DNA of 8,112 bases, taken from contig CANNLB010000075.1 of assembly GCA_947505565.1 (NCBI GenBank), forward strand, positions 1 to 8,112, written 5' to 3'. The notes below the pieces were generated by a model, which saw only the letters and a program-made list of their open reading frames with translations, did no database searches and was not told the DNA's origin. The translations under genes and the position numbers were made by a program. Below, in pieces: positions 1 to 6,957 of this stretch (position 1 is its first letter; each line of letters starts with the position of its first letter). Source of the stretch: Acidobacteriota bacterium. GTDB lineage: Bacteria > Acidobacteriota > Terriglobia > Bryobacterales > Bryobacteraceae.

Positions 1-1
1 C

Positions 2-616
2 GCGCTGGCCGCCGATTTCCAACAGCACAACCACAGCTTCAAACACTACGTGCAAACCGTGATGAAGTCGAGCGCCTACCAACTCAGCAGCCGCTTCGTC
101 GGAGAATGGAAGCCGGAATACGCCACATATTACGCCCGCAAATATGTGCGCATGTTGAGCGCCCCCGAACTCCATGACGCCATCGCTCTCGCTACCGGCC
201 AGCCGGCCAAATTCTCTACCGGCAGCGAACAGGTCGGGCTCGTAATGCAGATGCCGGAACCGAAAAAGGCCGACGCCGGGGTACAAGGATTCATGAAGAC
301 CTTCGGCCAGTCCAACCGCGACGACATGCCGAAAAAAGTGCCGCCCTCGTCCTTGCAAGCCATGCTGCTCATGCAGTCCAAAGTCGTCACCGACCGCATC
401 GACGCCGCCAAGTTAGGCATCATTCAGAGCCTCCTGATCTCCACCAAGGACGACCAGGACCTCGTCAATCAGATCTTCCTCCAAACGATCTCCCGCCGAC
501 CCACGGCGGCTGAAAAAGCCGTCGGATTAAAAGCGCTGCAAGCCAACCGCCCCACCGGCGCGGCCAACTTACAATGGGCCCTGCTCAATAGCCCCGAGTT
601 TTTATTCAATTACTAA
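2..616 (+). CDS. DUF1553 (PSD1) protein, C-terminal part
   Basis: This gene is cut by the left window edge. The reading frame is open from base 2, giving 204 residues up to a TAA at 614-616, so the GTG at 50 is internal and not the start. The segment matches the C-terminal PSD1/DUF1553 region. It has a QQHNHSFKHYV opening and YQLSSRF, then an RMLSAPELHDAI helix, a FMKTFGQSNRD motif, a SLQAMLLMQS helix, an ISRRPTAAEKA motif and the closing WALLNSPEFLFNY. In this family the full protein usually carries an N-terminal cytochrome-like and/or DUF1549 domain and is exported; that part lies outside the window. DUF1553 proteins are typically encoded just upstream of a DUF1501 protein, as here with a 1-base gap. 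The biochemical role is not established; a periplasmic or surface function is inferred. Family assignment is confident, function is not. Confidence 0.9.
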   Translation, partial: ALAADFQQHNHSFKHYVQTVMKSSAYQLSSRFVGEWKPEYATYYARKYVRMLSAPELHDAIALATGQPAKFSTGSEQVGLVMQMPEPKKADAGVQGFMKTFGQSNRDDMPKKVPPSSLQAMLLMQSKVVTDRIDAAKLGIIQSLLISTKDDQDLVNQIFLQTISRRPTAAEKAVGLKALQANRPTGAANLQWALLNSPEFLFNY

Positions 617-617
617 C

Positions 618-2018
618 ATGCAGAAACGCGTAGCCGACACTCTCGCCGCCCGCCGCGATCTTCTCAAGCTCGGCGGCTACGGCCTCCTCGGGTCGTTCGC
701 CAGCCAAACCTTCGCGCCGGTCCAGCTCCGCGCCGCCGGTCGAACGAACCCGCGCGGCACCGCCCGCTTCTGCATCCTCATTGAACTCGCCGGTGCCCTT
801 TCCCACATCGATTCCTTCGATTTTAAAGAGAATGAAGGCACCCAGAAAGATTTCGACGTCCGCCCCGTCAAAAACGATCTCTACCTCTCCCACCGGCTCT
901 TTCCCCAACTGTCGAGCCACATGGATAAACTCTCCATCGTCCGCTCGATGAAGAGCCACGAGGTGGTTCACTTCCGTGGCCAATACTACACCCAGGCCGG
1001 CCGCCCTCTGAACCCCGCCCAAGCCAGCGAGATCCCCAGCGTCGGCTCCGTTATCGCGCTCGAATTGGAAAACCAACGCCGCGCGTCCGACACCTTCCCC
1101 ACTTACTTGGGTTGTAACCTCGATACCTCCGGCTGCGGCGCGCTGTCTACCGGCTTTCTCCCCCCGCGCCACTCCGTCCTCGATCTCAACCTGAAATCCG
1201 GTGCCGGTGCCGCCCCCTCCTCGGCGGAAGCCATGGCCGTGCTCTCCGAACGGTATCGGCTGCTCAATGAACTTGACGCCGTTATGGCCCCGTCCCGCTC
1301 CGGCCGCGACCGCAGCTTCGGCGGCTTTCGCGATTTCCAAAAATCGGCTTACCAAATCCTCGGCGATCCCCGCTGGCCCGAAGCCTTCAAGATGCCGAAG
1401 GAAGAGATCGAACGCTACGGCGCCAACGAAGTCGGCCTCGGCTGCCTGCTCGCCCGTAACGTCGTCCAAGCCGACGCTGGCACCCGTTACATCCACATCG
1501 TCCATCCTGATTGGGACCACCACCGCGACATCTATAATCACGCCAAAAAATCGAATCACTACATTCGCTGCAACGAGTTCGATCGCGCCCTCGCCCAACT
1601 GCTCACGGACCTTGGCGCCGCGCCCTCTCCCCGCACCCCCGGCAAGACGTTACTCGACGATACCCTCATCGTGGTCGCCACCGAGTTCGGCCGCACCCCC
1701 GGTGCCCTCAACGGCATCGCCGGCCGCCACCACTACAACTTGGCGTACCTGTCGATGTACGCCGGCGGCGGCACCAAACCCGGCCGCATCATCGGCAAAA
1801 CGGATGCCGCTGGTGAACACGTCGTCGATACCGGCTGGCGGTATAAAAAGGCGTCTATCAAGACTGAAAACGTCTACGCGACCATCTACTCCGCCCTCGG
1901 CATCGACTGGCAGAAAGAGATCACCAATACCCCCTCCAAACGGGCCTACAAATATGTGGATAACCTGGGAGCTACGGAGATGGTCATCCCCGACGAGATC
2001 GCCGACCTGTTCGTCTAA
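618..2018 (+). CDS. DUF1501 family protein with Tat signal
   Basis: Complete 466-residue DUF1501 protein, a family related to the alkaline phosphatase/sulfatase fold. The N-terminus has a twin-arginine motif (ARRDLLK, residues 11-17) followed by a Gly/Leu-rich stretch to about residue 40, so export in folded form by the Tat system is likely. Family landmarks are LAGALSHIDSFD near residues 57-68, WDHH at 299-302, VVATEFGRTPG at 352-362, GRHHYN at 369-374, MYAGGG at 380-385 and IGKTD at 392-396, close to the usual EFGRTP / GRDHW / AGGG / GxTD pattern. The His and Asp residues in these blocks are candidate metal ligands by analogy with the superfamily (inference). I see no C/S-x-P-x-R sulfatase activation motif. 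ATG at 618 is one base after the DUF1553 stop and fits the signal peptide. The two proteins are a standard pair, so they probably act together. Enzymatic activity and substrate are unknown. Confidence 0.93.
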   Translation: MQKRVADTLAARRDLLKLGGYGLLGSFASQTFAPVQLRAAGRTNPRGTARFCILIELAGALSHIDSFDFKENEGTQKDFDVRPVKNDLYLSHRLFPQLSSHMDKLSIVRSMKSHEVVHFRGQYYTQAGRPLNPAQASEIPSVGSVIALELENQRRASDTFPTYLGCNLDTSGCGALSTGFLPPRHSVLDLNLKSGAGAAPSSAEAMAVLSERYRLLNELDAVMAPSRSGRDRSFGGFRDFQKSAYQILGDPRWPEAFKMPKEEIERYGANEVGLGCLLARNVVQADAGTRYIHIVHPDWDHHRDIYNHAKKSNHYIRCNEFDRALAQLLTDLGAAPSPRTPGKTLLDDTLIVVATEFGRTPGALNGIAGRHHYNLAYLSMYAGGGTKPGRIIGKTDAAGEHVVDTGWRYKKASIKTENVYATIYSALGIDWQKEITNTPSKRAYKYVDNLGATEMVIPDEIADLFV

Positions 2019-3578
2019 ATGCGCTATATAGCACTTCTCTTTCCCGCCCTGCTCGTAGCCGAGTCAGTCGTCATCCCCGCCGGGTCATTCACCATGGGCC
2101 GCACGAAGACCACCGCGGACGACTCGACCAAGATGCGTCCTCAGATCCTGCTCGACGATCGTCCCACGCGGGTCGTGACCCTCCCGGCTTTCTCCCTCGA
2201 GTCTCGCGAAGTCACCCACGCCCAGTACGGCGAGTTTCTGGCACAGGCGAAGCGCCCTGCCCCCTACCATTGGAAGCCGGAGCTGGCTAAGTCCAACGTC
2301 GCCGTCTATAACGTCACATGGGACGACGCCAAGGCCTACTGCGAGTTCCACAAGAGCCGCCTGCCGTCGGAAGCGGAATGGGAACGCGCCGCCCGCGGCG
2401 GCCTCGAAGGTCAGGACTACCCCTGGGGTGATAATTTCGACGCTAAACTGCTTCGGGCCGGGACCGATCGCGGCCCCGGCGAACCCGGCAAGTTCCCGCC
2501 CAACGCCTTCGGCCTATACGATATGGCGGGGAATATGGCCGAGTGGACCAGCGACTGGTTCGATCGCGAGACCTATAAAACCGGTGTCCCGCCCGCCACT
2601 GGCCTGTACAAAGTCATCCGCGGCGGCGCTTGGTCCGATTCGCCCAAGCGCCTTACTATCTATTTCCGCAACTGGGTTCGCCCCACCATGCGCCAGCCGA
2701 ATATCGGCTTCCGCTGCGCCCGGTCCATCGATCCGGACGCCGAGATCACCCGCCTCATATCGCAGTTCACCGGCGTCGTCTCCATCTACGCGAAGAATCT
2801 GACGACCGGCGCTGAGTACGCGCGGAAAGACGCTGATTTGGTCCGCACCGCCAGCACCATCAAATTACCGATTCTGATCGCTGCGGCGCAGGCGGTCCAT
2901 GACGGCAAAGCGAGTTGGGACGAACTGATCACCCTCGATAAGGATGAAATTGTGTCCGGTTCCGGCGTGATCCGTGAGTTCACCCCCGGCCAGAAATTCC
3001 CGCTCCGCGATATCGCTAACTTGATGATTGTGGTGAGCGACAACACGTGTACGAATTTGATGATTGAACGCCTGACGGCCGACTACGTCAATGAAGTGAT
3101 GGAGCGCTACGGTTTCGTGAACACGAAGTCGATGCGGAAGATCATGGGCGACGGTAAGAATTTGAAACCCAATCCTGGTGGCTGGAGCAAGTTCAGCCAG
3201 CTTGCCGACAACAAGAAGTACGGGATTGGGGTCAGCACCCCACGAGAAATGGTAGGGATCCTCGCCGCGCTGGAGCAGGGAAAGCTCGTGAGTCCGGAGG
3301 CGTCGAAGAATCTTCTCGACATTTTGCGTCGTCAGCAGTACACCGATGGGATTGGCCGCCACGATCCGCATCCGGTGGCCAGCAAGAGCGGCGCGCTGGA
3401 TGCGCTTCGATCCGATGTGGGGATTCTGTACGGGAAAACGGCGAAGATTGCGATTGCGATAACGGTGGACGGGATGCCGAAGACCGATTACAGTCCGGAC
3501 AACGTAGGGAACATTCTGATTTCGCACCTGACGGCGCAGATTGTGGCGAAGCTTGGTCCGCTCGATTCACTGCAATAA
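2019..3578 (+). CDS. Secreted FGE-fold / class A beta-lactamase-fold fusion protein
   Basis: A 519-residue protein with two recognisable domains. Residues 1-15 look like a short Sec signal peptide (MRYIALLFPALLVA). Residues about 17-236 form an FGE-sulfatase (sulfatase-modifying-factor) domain: IPAGSFTMG, REVTHAQYGEF, RLPSEAEWERAARGG, YPWGDNF, NAFGLYDMAGNMAEW, VIRGGAW and IGFRCARS. The Cys pair needed by true formylglycine-generating enzymes after RGG is missing (Asp207 and Leu212 by ungapped alignment), so sulfatase activation is unlikely. Residues about 241-512 form a class A beta-lactamase-like serine hydrolase domain with STIK (Ser279, Lys282), SDN (340-342) and KSG (456-458). No ExxLN omega-loop motif is seen at 372-400, which argues against efficient beta-lactam hydrolysis and leaves a peptidase, esterase or binding role open. 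The ATG directly follows the TAA of DUF1501 (TAAATG), so translation by reinitiation is likely. The exact function is unknown. Confidence 0.9.
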   Translation: MRYIALLFPALLVAESVVIPAGSFTMGRTKTTADDSTKMRPQILLDDRPTRVVTLPAFSLESREVTHAQYGEFLAQAKRPAPYHWKPELAKSNVAVYNVTWDDAKAYCEFHKSRLPSEAEWERAARGGLEGQDYPWGDNFDAKLLRAGTDRGPGEPGKFPPNAFGLYDMAGNMAEWTSDWFDRETYKTGVPPATGLYKVIRGGAWSDSPKRLTIYFRNWVRPTMRQPNIGFRCARSIDPDAEITRLISQFTGVVSIYAKNLTTGAEYARKDADLVRTASTIKLPILIAAAQAVHDGKASWDELITLDKDEIVSGSGVIREFTPGQKFPLRDIANLMIVVSDNTCTNLMIERLTADYVNEVMERYGFVNTKSMRKIMGDGKNLKPNPGGWSKFSQLADNKKYGIGVSTPREMVGILAALEQGKLVSPEASKNLLDILRRQQYTDGIGRHDPHPVASKSGALDALRSDVGILYGKTAKIAIAITVDGMPKTDYSPDNVGNILISHLTAQIVAKLGPLDSLQ

Positions 3579-3585
3579 GGAGATT

Positions 3586-4090
3586 GTGCGTCCTGAAAGT
3601 CGCATGGTTCTCCCAAGTGCAAGTCTTGTCCGGGTAAGCACCGTAGCGCCCTGTCGTAGACTCCCGGCGGAAGGAGAGATCCAACTGACCAAAGCGGAGT
3701 GTCGAAATCCTTTGAAAGAGAAGGGACCGAATCGGGGTAGATCGATCCGGGGGCTGCGACACCGATAGGCATCGGCTTTTCCATAGCCCACATCGAGTTT
3801 TGCAAGAGGCTCTCGTGAAGCCCCATTCCGGGTTTCCAAAAACGGCACCCAAGGGGACGACGAAGGGCGCCAGGGGGGGCCGATCTCGTAGCGCCGCATG
3901 AATATCACTGGTCGGAATTGTAAGTCTTGCGAAGTCAAAGAGTTAGGGTCAATCTTTTTCTAAGGAAGGCGTCCTCATCAGCCCTAATGGAGCCACCGGA
4001 ACGGTAAGGCGACTCAAAATCTACGAGGAGAGAGTTCGGGATCGGGATGCAGACGGCGCGATGGCGCCTCTCTCCGCCATCTACCGGCGT
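3586..4090 (+). mobile_element. Probable 5' remnant of a group II intron (no RT)
   Basis: Eight bases after the TAA of the fusion gene, a GTGCG (3586-3590) matches the conserved 5' end of bacterial group II introns (GUGYG). It is followed by about 500 bases without codon periodicity but rich in short complementary segments, for example TGCG/CGCA at 3587-3590 and 3601-3604, and CCGAT/ATCGG at 3762-3766 and 3771-3775. The general texture, with many short purine-rich runs such as AAGTCTTG (seen near 3618 and 3921), resembles domain I of intron RNAs. No reverse transcriptase/maturase frame and no domain V hairpin with its GAAA-type loop were found, so if this is an intron it is an immobile fragment. 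The right boundary is arbitrary. Alternatives are another structured non-coding RNA or plain intergenic DNA. The identification rests on pattern memory and the 5' motif, not on an alignment. Confidence 0.42.
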
Positions 4091-4095
4091 CAAGA

Positions 4096-4139
4096 GAGCC
4101 GTTGGCCAGCCAGAATCATTGGCCTCCTGGCCCTGGCTC
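4096..4139. other. Imperfect hairpin downstream of hemL
   Basis: GAGCC (4096-4100) and GGCCAG (4104-4109) pair with CTGGCC (4127-4132) and GGCTC (4135-4139), with a small internal loop and a 17-base apical loop. It lies 10 bases beyond the hemL stop. It could help end or protect the hemL transcript, but no T-run follows on either strand, so it is not a canonical Rho-independent terminator. Confidence 0.35.
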
Positions 4140-4149
4140 GGTTTGCGAT

Positions 4150-5409
4150 CTATATAAAGAACCGGCTGATCGCCGCCCGCGTTGTCTCGATATCTTCCTC
4201 CGTATGAGCGGCACTCACAAACCCAGCCTCAAACTGACTCGGCGCAAGGTAAACACCCTCGCCGAGTAAGTGGTGAAAGAACTTTCCGAAACGCGCCGTA
4301 TCCGCCGTCTTTGCCGTCTCGTAATCCACCACCGGCGTCTCCGTAAAGAACATCGTAAACATACTCCCAACACGGTTGACAGTAACCCCGGGCGGTGGTG
4401 TCTCTACCAAGCGAGACGTGATCTTTTCCAGATACGGATAGATTTCCGGATGGCTCTTGATATGGCGTAACATCCCCAGCCCCGCGCTCACCGCCAACGG
4501 ATTGCCACTCAGCGTGCCGGCTTGATAAATCGGCCCGACCGGAGCCACTCTGCTCATCACGTCCCGCCGCCCGCCATACGCCCCAATCGGCAACCCGCCG
4601 CCGATCACCTTCCCAAACGTCGACAGGTCCGGCCGGATCCCAAACAACTCCTGCGCCCCCCCGCGAGCCAGACGGAACCCCGTCATCACTTCGTCGAAAA
4701 TCAGCAACGCCCCATGCTTCCGCGTCAGTTGCACCAACGCCGCCAGAAATTCGGGCGTCGGAATGACGCATCCCATGTTCCCCACGACCGGCTCCACAAT
4801 CACCGCCGCAATCAAGTCCCCGCGCTCCCGGAACGCCTGTTCCAACGCCTCCACCGAGTTGTACGGCAACGCCAACGTCGTATCCGTAAAGCCCTTCGGC
4901 ACGCCCTGGGTATCGGCGATGCCCAACGTCGCCATGCCGCTCCCCGCCTTCACGAGTAAGCTATCCACGTGGCCGTGGTAGCAGCCCTCGAACTTGATCG
5001 TCAGGTCCCGACCCGTGAAGCCACGGGCGACCCGCAGCGCCGACATCGTCGCCTCGGTGCCGGAGTTCACAAGGCGCAGCATCTCCATGCTTGGCACCGC
5101 GTCGATGATCTCCTCCGCCAGTTCCAGTTCCAATTCCGTCGGGGCTCCAAACGACGTGCCAATCGTCAAGGCCTTCTCAATCGCGGCCAGAATTGCCGGG
5201 TGCCGATGCCCAATCAGCATCGGTCCCCAGGAACCAATATAGTCGATGAACTCGTTGTCATCGACGTCAAACATGCGGGCTCCCTGGGCCCGGGCGATGA
5301 ACCGCGGGTGACCTCCGACGCTGCGGAAAGCGCGGACCGGAGAGTTAACGCCGCCCGGAATCAGGTGTTGCCCGCGGGCGAGCAGGGCCTCGGAACGAAT
5401 GGTAGACAT
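4150..5409 (-). CDS. hemL: Glutamate-1-semialdehyde 2,1-aminomutase
   Basis: A 419-residue cytoplasmic PLP enzyme. It converts glutamate-1-semialdehyde to 5-aminolevulinate in the C5 route to heme and other tetrapyrroles, downstream of glutamyl-tRNA reductase (HemA). Diagnostic blocks are IPGGVNSPVRAF (17-28), IDYIGSWGPMLIGHRHP (55-71), LVNSGTEATMSALRVAR (113-129, cofactor phosphate binding), FEGCYHGHVDSLLVKAGSG (140-158), LIFDEVMTGFR (236-246, with Asp239 as the likely PLP ring-nitrogen ligand), STFGKVIGGGLPIGAYGG (263-280, with Lys267 as the Schiff-base lysine) and YQAGTLSGNP (295-304). Length is slightly under the usual 425-430, and the protein ends normally. ATG at 5409 gives the expected N-terminus. 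It lies 7 bases after the stop of the flavoprotein gene and has no clear Shine-Dalgarno, so translational coupling is likely. Confidence 0.97.
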   Translation of the reverse strand: MSTIRSEALLARGQHLIPGGVNSPVRAFRSVGGHPRFIARAQGARMFDVDDNEFIDYIGSWGPMLIGHRHPAILAAIEKALTIGTSFGAPTELELELAEEIIDAVPSMEMLRLVNSGTEATMSALRVARGFTGRDLTIKFEGCYHGHVDSLLVKAGSGMATLGIADTQGVPKGFTDTTLALPYNSVEALEQAFRERGDLIAAVIVEPVVGNMGCVIPTPEFLAALVQLTRKHGALLIFDEVMTGFRLARGGAQELFGIRPDLSTFGKVIGGGLPIGAYGGRRDVMSRVAPVGPIYQAGTLSGNPLAVSAGLGMLRHIKSHPEIYPYLEKITSRLVETPPPGVTVNRVGSMFTMFFTETPVVDYETAKTADTARFGKFFHHLLGEGVYLAPSQFEAGFVSAAHTEEDIETTRAAISRFFI

Positions 5410-5416
5410 AAGTTAG

Positions 5417-6565
5417 TTAGATTGTTACGATACGACGAAGGCACGTATTCAGGGCGATTTCCGCCATGGTCGATTTGAAGTTACTGCGGATGCGGGCCCG
5501 GAGCTCCCGATAGCTCATTGTGCCGGCGAACAGCTCTTGCATCACGCTTTGAATCTGCGTGCTGCGGCGCAGGAATTGCAGCATCCGGGTCGTATTGGCC
5601 CCGCCGCAAAAGCGCCCCAGATACACCCGCCGCGCTAGCGTCGAGGCATATGCCAAGTCAGCCCCGAACTCCGCCTCCACCTGCCCCGCATACGCCTCTG
5701 GTCGCTCTTCGGCCAGAAATTGCCCCGCCAGCTCTCCCGAACGCATCGCGTAGTAAATACCTTCGCCCGTCACCGGATCCACTAGGCCTGCCGAGTCCCC
5801 CACGGCGAGCCAGCCAGGACCATCCAGACGGTTGTTCGGCCAGGAACTGGTAGCAAGGGCAGGCAACATATGAGCGTAAAACTGGGCGTCATTAAAGGAG
5901 ATGCCGCGCTCGGCCAGATAGGTTTCTAATCGTTGCCGCAGCCCCGCCGCCGACACCCCTTTCCCACAAATCCCGGCCGAAAGATGGCCGCAACGGGGGA
6001 ATAGCCAAATGTAGCCCTCCAGATCGGCAAAGAACTGAATATCGATATGTGGCTGTTCGGACGGGATGTAGTACCCCAGCGCAACCATCGTGTCGCCAGC
6101 CGTCCAAGGTGTGCCGAACTCGCGCAGCGGGTTCCGCGCGCCCGTGGCAATGATCAGTTGGTCCGCCTGCAGAGCACCCGCCCGCGTCGTCAGCGACCAG
6201 CCCTTCCCTTCCCGCTCGACCCCCGTCACCCGGGTCGTCAAAAGTTCCGCCCCGGCCGCCGCGGCCCGGTCCAGCAGAAGCTGATTCAGCTCCCGGCGGG
6301 AAAATATAAGCAGCGGCTTTTCGAGAGCGAGCCGCGCCGGCGGACTCTCGTCCGAATGCAGCCAGGTCGTCGAGACCGAGTGGCTGCGTCCTTCTCTCAG
6401 AAACGGATACTGGCGGTAGGCCTTGAACGTGACACCGCCTCCGCAGGGCTTCTCCCAAGCCATCTTTTCATCAATCAGCAAGGTGCTTACGCCCGCACGG
6501 GCCAACCGCTCCGCAGCCATTGAGCCGGCTGGGCCACCTCCGAGAACAGCGACGGTTCGGCTCAC
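5417..6565 (-). CDS. Geranylgeranyl reductase family FAD-dependent oxidoreductase
   Basis: A 382-residue flavoprotein of the geranylgeranyl-reductase group (BchP/ChlP and archaeal GGR relatives, within the PHBH-like fold). Visible motifs are the dinucleotide-binding VLGGGPAGSMAAERLA (7-22), EKPCGGG (38-44) typical of this family, FSRRELNQLLLDRA (88-101), LIIATGARNP (137-146), the substrate-side YIWLFPRCGHLSAGI (185-199) and the FAD-binding VGDSAGLVDPVTGEGIYYAMRSGELAG (255-281). Such enzymes reduce double bonds of prenyl chains, for example on (bacterio)chlorophyll side chains, archaeal-type lipids or menaquinone. The product here is not determined; without photosynthesis genes in view, a quinone or lipid prenyl group is the more cautious inference. 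The start is GTG at 6565, overlapping the lipoprotein stop as GTGA. It lies immediately upstream of hemL. Confidence 0.9.
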   Translation of the reverse strand: MSRTVAVLGGGPAGSMAAERLARAGVSTLLIDEKMAWEKPCGGGVTFKAYRQYPFLREGRSHSVSTTWLHSDESPPARLALEKPLLIFSRRELNQLLLDRAAAAGAELLTTRVTGVEREGKGWSLTTRAGALQADQLIIATGARNPLREFGTPWTAGDTMVALGYYIPSEQPHIDIQFFADLEGYIWLFPRCGHLSAGICGKGVSAAGLRQRLETYLAERGISFNDAQFYAHMLPALATSSWPNNRLDGPGWLAVGDSAGLVDPVTGEGIYYAMRSGELAGQFLAEERPEAYAGQVEAEFGADLAYASTLARRVYLGRFCGGANTTRMLQFLRRSTQIQSVMQELFAGTMSYRELRARIRSNFKSTMAEIALNTCLRRIVTI

Positions 6566-6957
6566 GGCTTTGCAGGAATGGGAGGGTGACCAGAGGGCAA
6601 ACTTCCCGCGTCGGGGGCAGGTGCGCTATGCGGGGCTCCACCATCGGTCGCCGCCGGCGCCGCGCCCGGCTTCTTCTTCACAACCCACTTGGTGCCTTCC
6701 GCTTCGAGGGTATAGGAGATCTTGATGCCGCTGGCCGGAGCCCCTTTCGGGCCGATGCTGGCAACCGCTTCAGCCTCTTTATCGTGGAAATTGACGCTCA
6801 CCACCTCGACGTCCATCGAGGCGGCAATCATGTCGTCCCGTTTGGCTAGATAGTCGACGATCGCTTGTTTGACCGACTCCTTCGTCTGAGGCGCTTTCGC
6901 GCACGAGGACAGAAACGAGCCAGCCGCGAGGGCCACAAAAAGGAGAAGGTAACGCAC
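6562..6957 (-). CDS. Small putative lipoprotein
   Basis: A 131-residue protein with a lipoprotein signal: Arg2, a hydrophobic core MRYLLLFVALAAGSF and lipobox LSSC with Cys19 as the likely acylated residue. After the cysteine come a Lys/Glu-rich helix (KESVKQAIVDYLAKRDDM) and a beta-rich stretch around MDVEVVSVNFHDKEAEAVASIG and IKISYTLEAEGTKWVVKKK. The last 35 or so residues form an Ala/Pro-rich low-complexity tail. This layout is common in small acidobacterial lipoproteins of unknown role. The start is GTG at 6957; the ATG of the next gene upstream is in another frame. The stop overlaps the start of the reductase gene by 4 bases, so the two are co-translated. No enzymatic motif is visible. 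It may be a membrane-anchored accessory protein, but its relation to the reductase or hemL is unknown. Confidence 0.8.
   Translation of the reverse strand: MRYLLLFVALAAGSFLSSCAKAPQTKESVKQAIVDYLAKRDDMIAASMDVEVVSVNFHDKEAEAVASIGPKGAPASGIKISYTLEAEGTKWVVKKKPGAAPAATDGGAPHSAPAPDAGSLPSGHPPIPAKP

Larger units (their letters stand above)
3579..4149. other. Gene-free stretch between converging genes
   Basis: This stretch runs from the stop of the fusion gene (+ strand) to the stop of hemL (- strand). Short open frames occur on both strands, but none has a family signature, a good ribosome site or continuity. Most of the stretch, from about 3586, looks like structured RNA resembling the 5' end of a group II intron (listed separately). 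A frame open from 3947 to about 4207 on the + strand lacks a start at its beginning and runs into the end of hemL, so I do not call it a gene. An imperfect hairpin sits at 4096-4139. No tRNA, rRNA or clear terminator with a T-run was seen. Confidence 0.7.

Noticed and set aside
606..1598. Long open frame (330 codons) on the - strand opposite the DUF1501 gene
   Set aside because: Gly/Ala/Val/Glu-rich low-complexity translation with no family motif. It mirrors the codon periodicity of the well-supported DUF1501 gene in GC-rich DNA.
1201..2031. 276-codon + strand frame overlapping the DUF1501 gene
   Set aside because: Ser/Pro/Arg/Thr-rich shadow in another frame of the same gene, with no recognisable domain.
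618..2727. Idea that the FGE domain activates DUF1501 as a sulfatase
   Set aside because: DUF1501 here has no C/S-x-P-x-R motif and the FGE domain lacks its catalytic cysteines.
3762..3780. CCGAT/ATCGG hairpin followed by CTTTT, as a terminator for the left operon
   Set aside because: The stem has only 5 pairs and the T-run 4 bases, and it sits almost 200 bases past the stop. Too weak to call.
3232..3852. 206-codon - strand frame crossing the end of the fusion gene and the intergenic region
   Set aside because: It overlaps a confident gene antisense, has no motif, and its right part is the complement of the intron-like RNA.
3947..4207. + strand open frame translating to LISPNGATGTVRRLKIYEERVRDRD and onwards
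   Set aside because: It looks mildly protein-like but has no start near its beginning, no ribosome site and no recognised family, and it runs antisense into the hemL end. It may be part of the intron-like element.
4229..4771. 180-codon - strand frame overlapping hemL
   Set aside because: Shadow frame of hemL in the same direction, with no motif.
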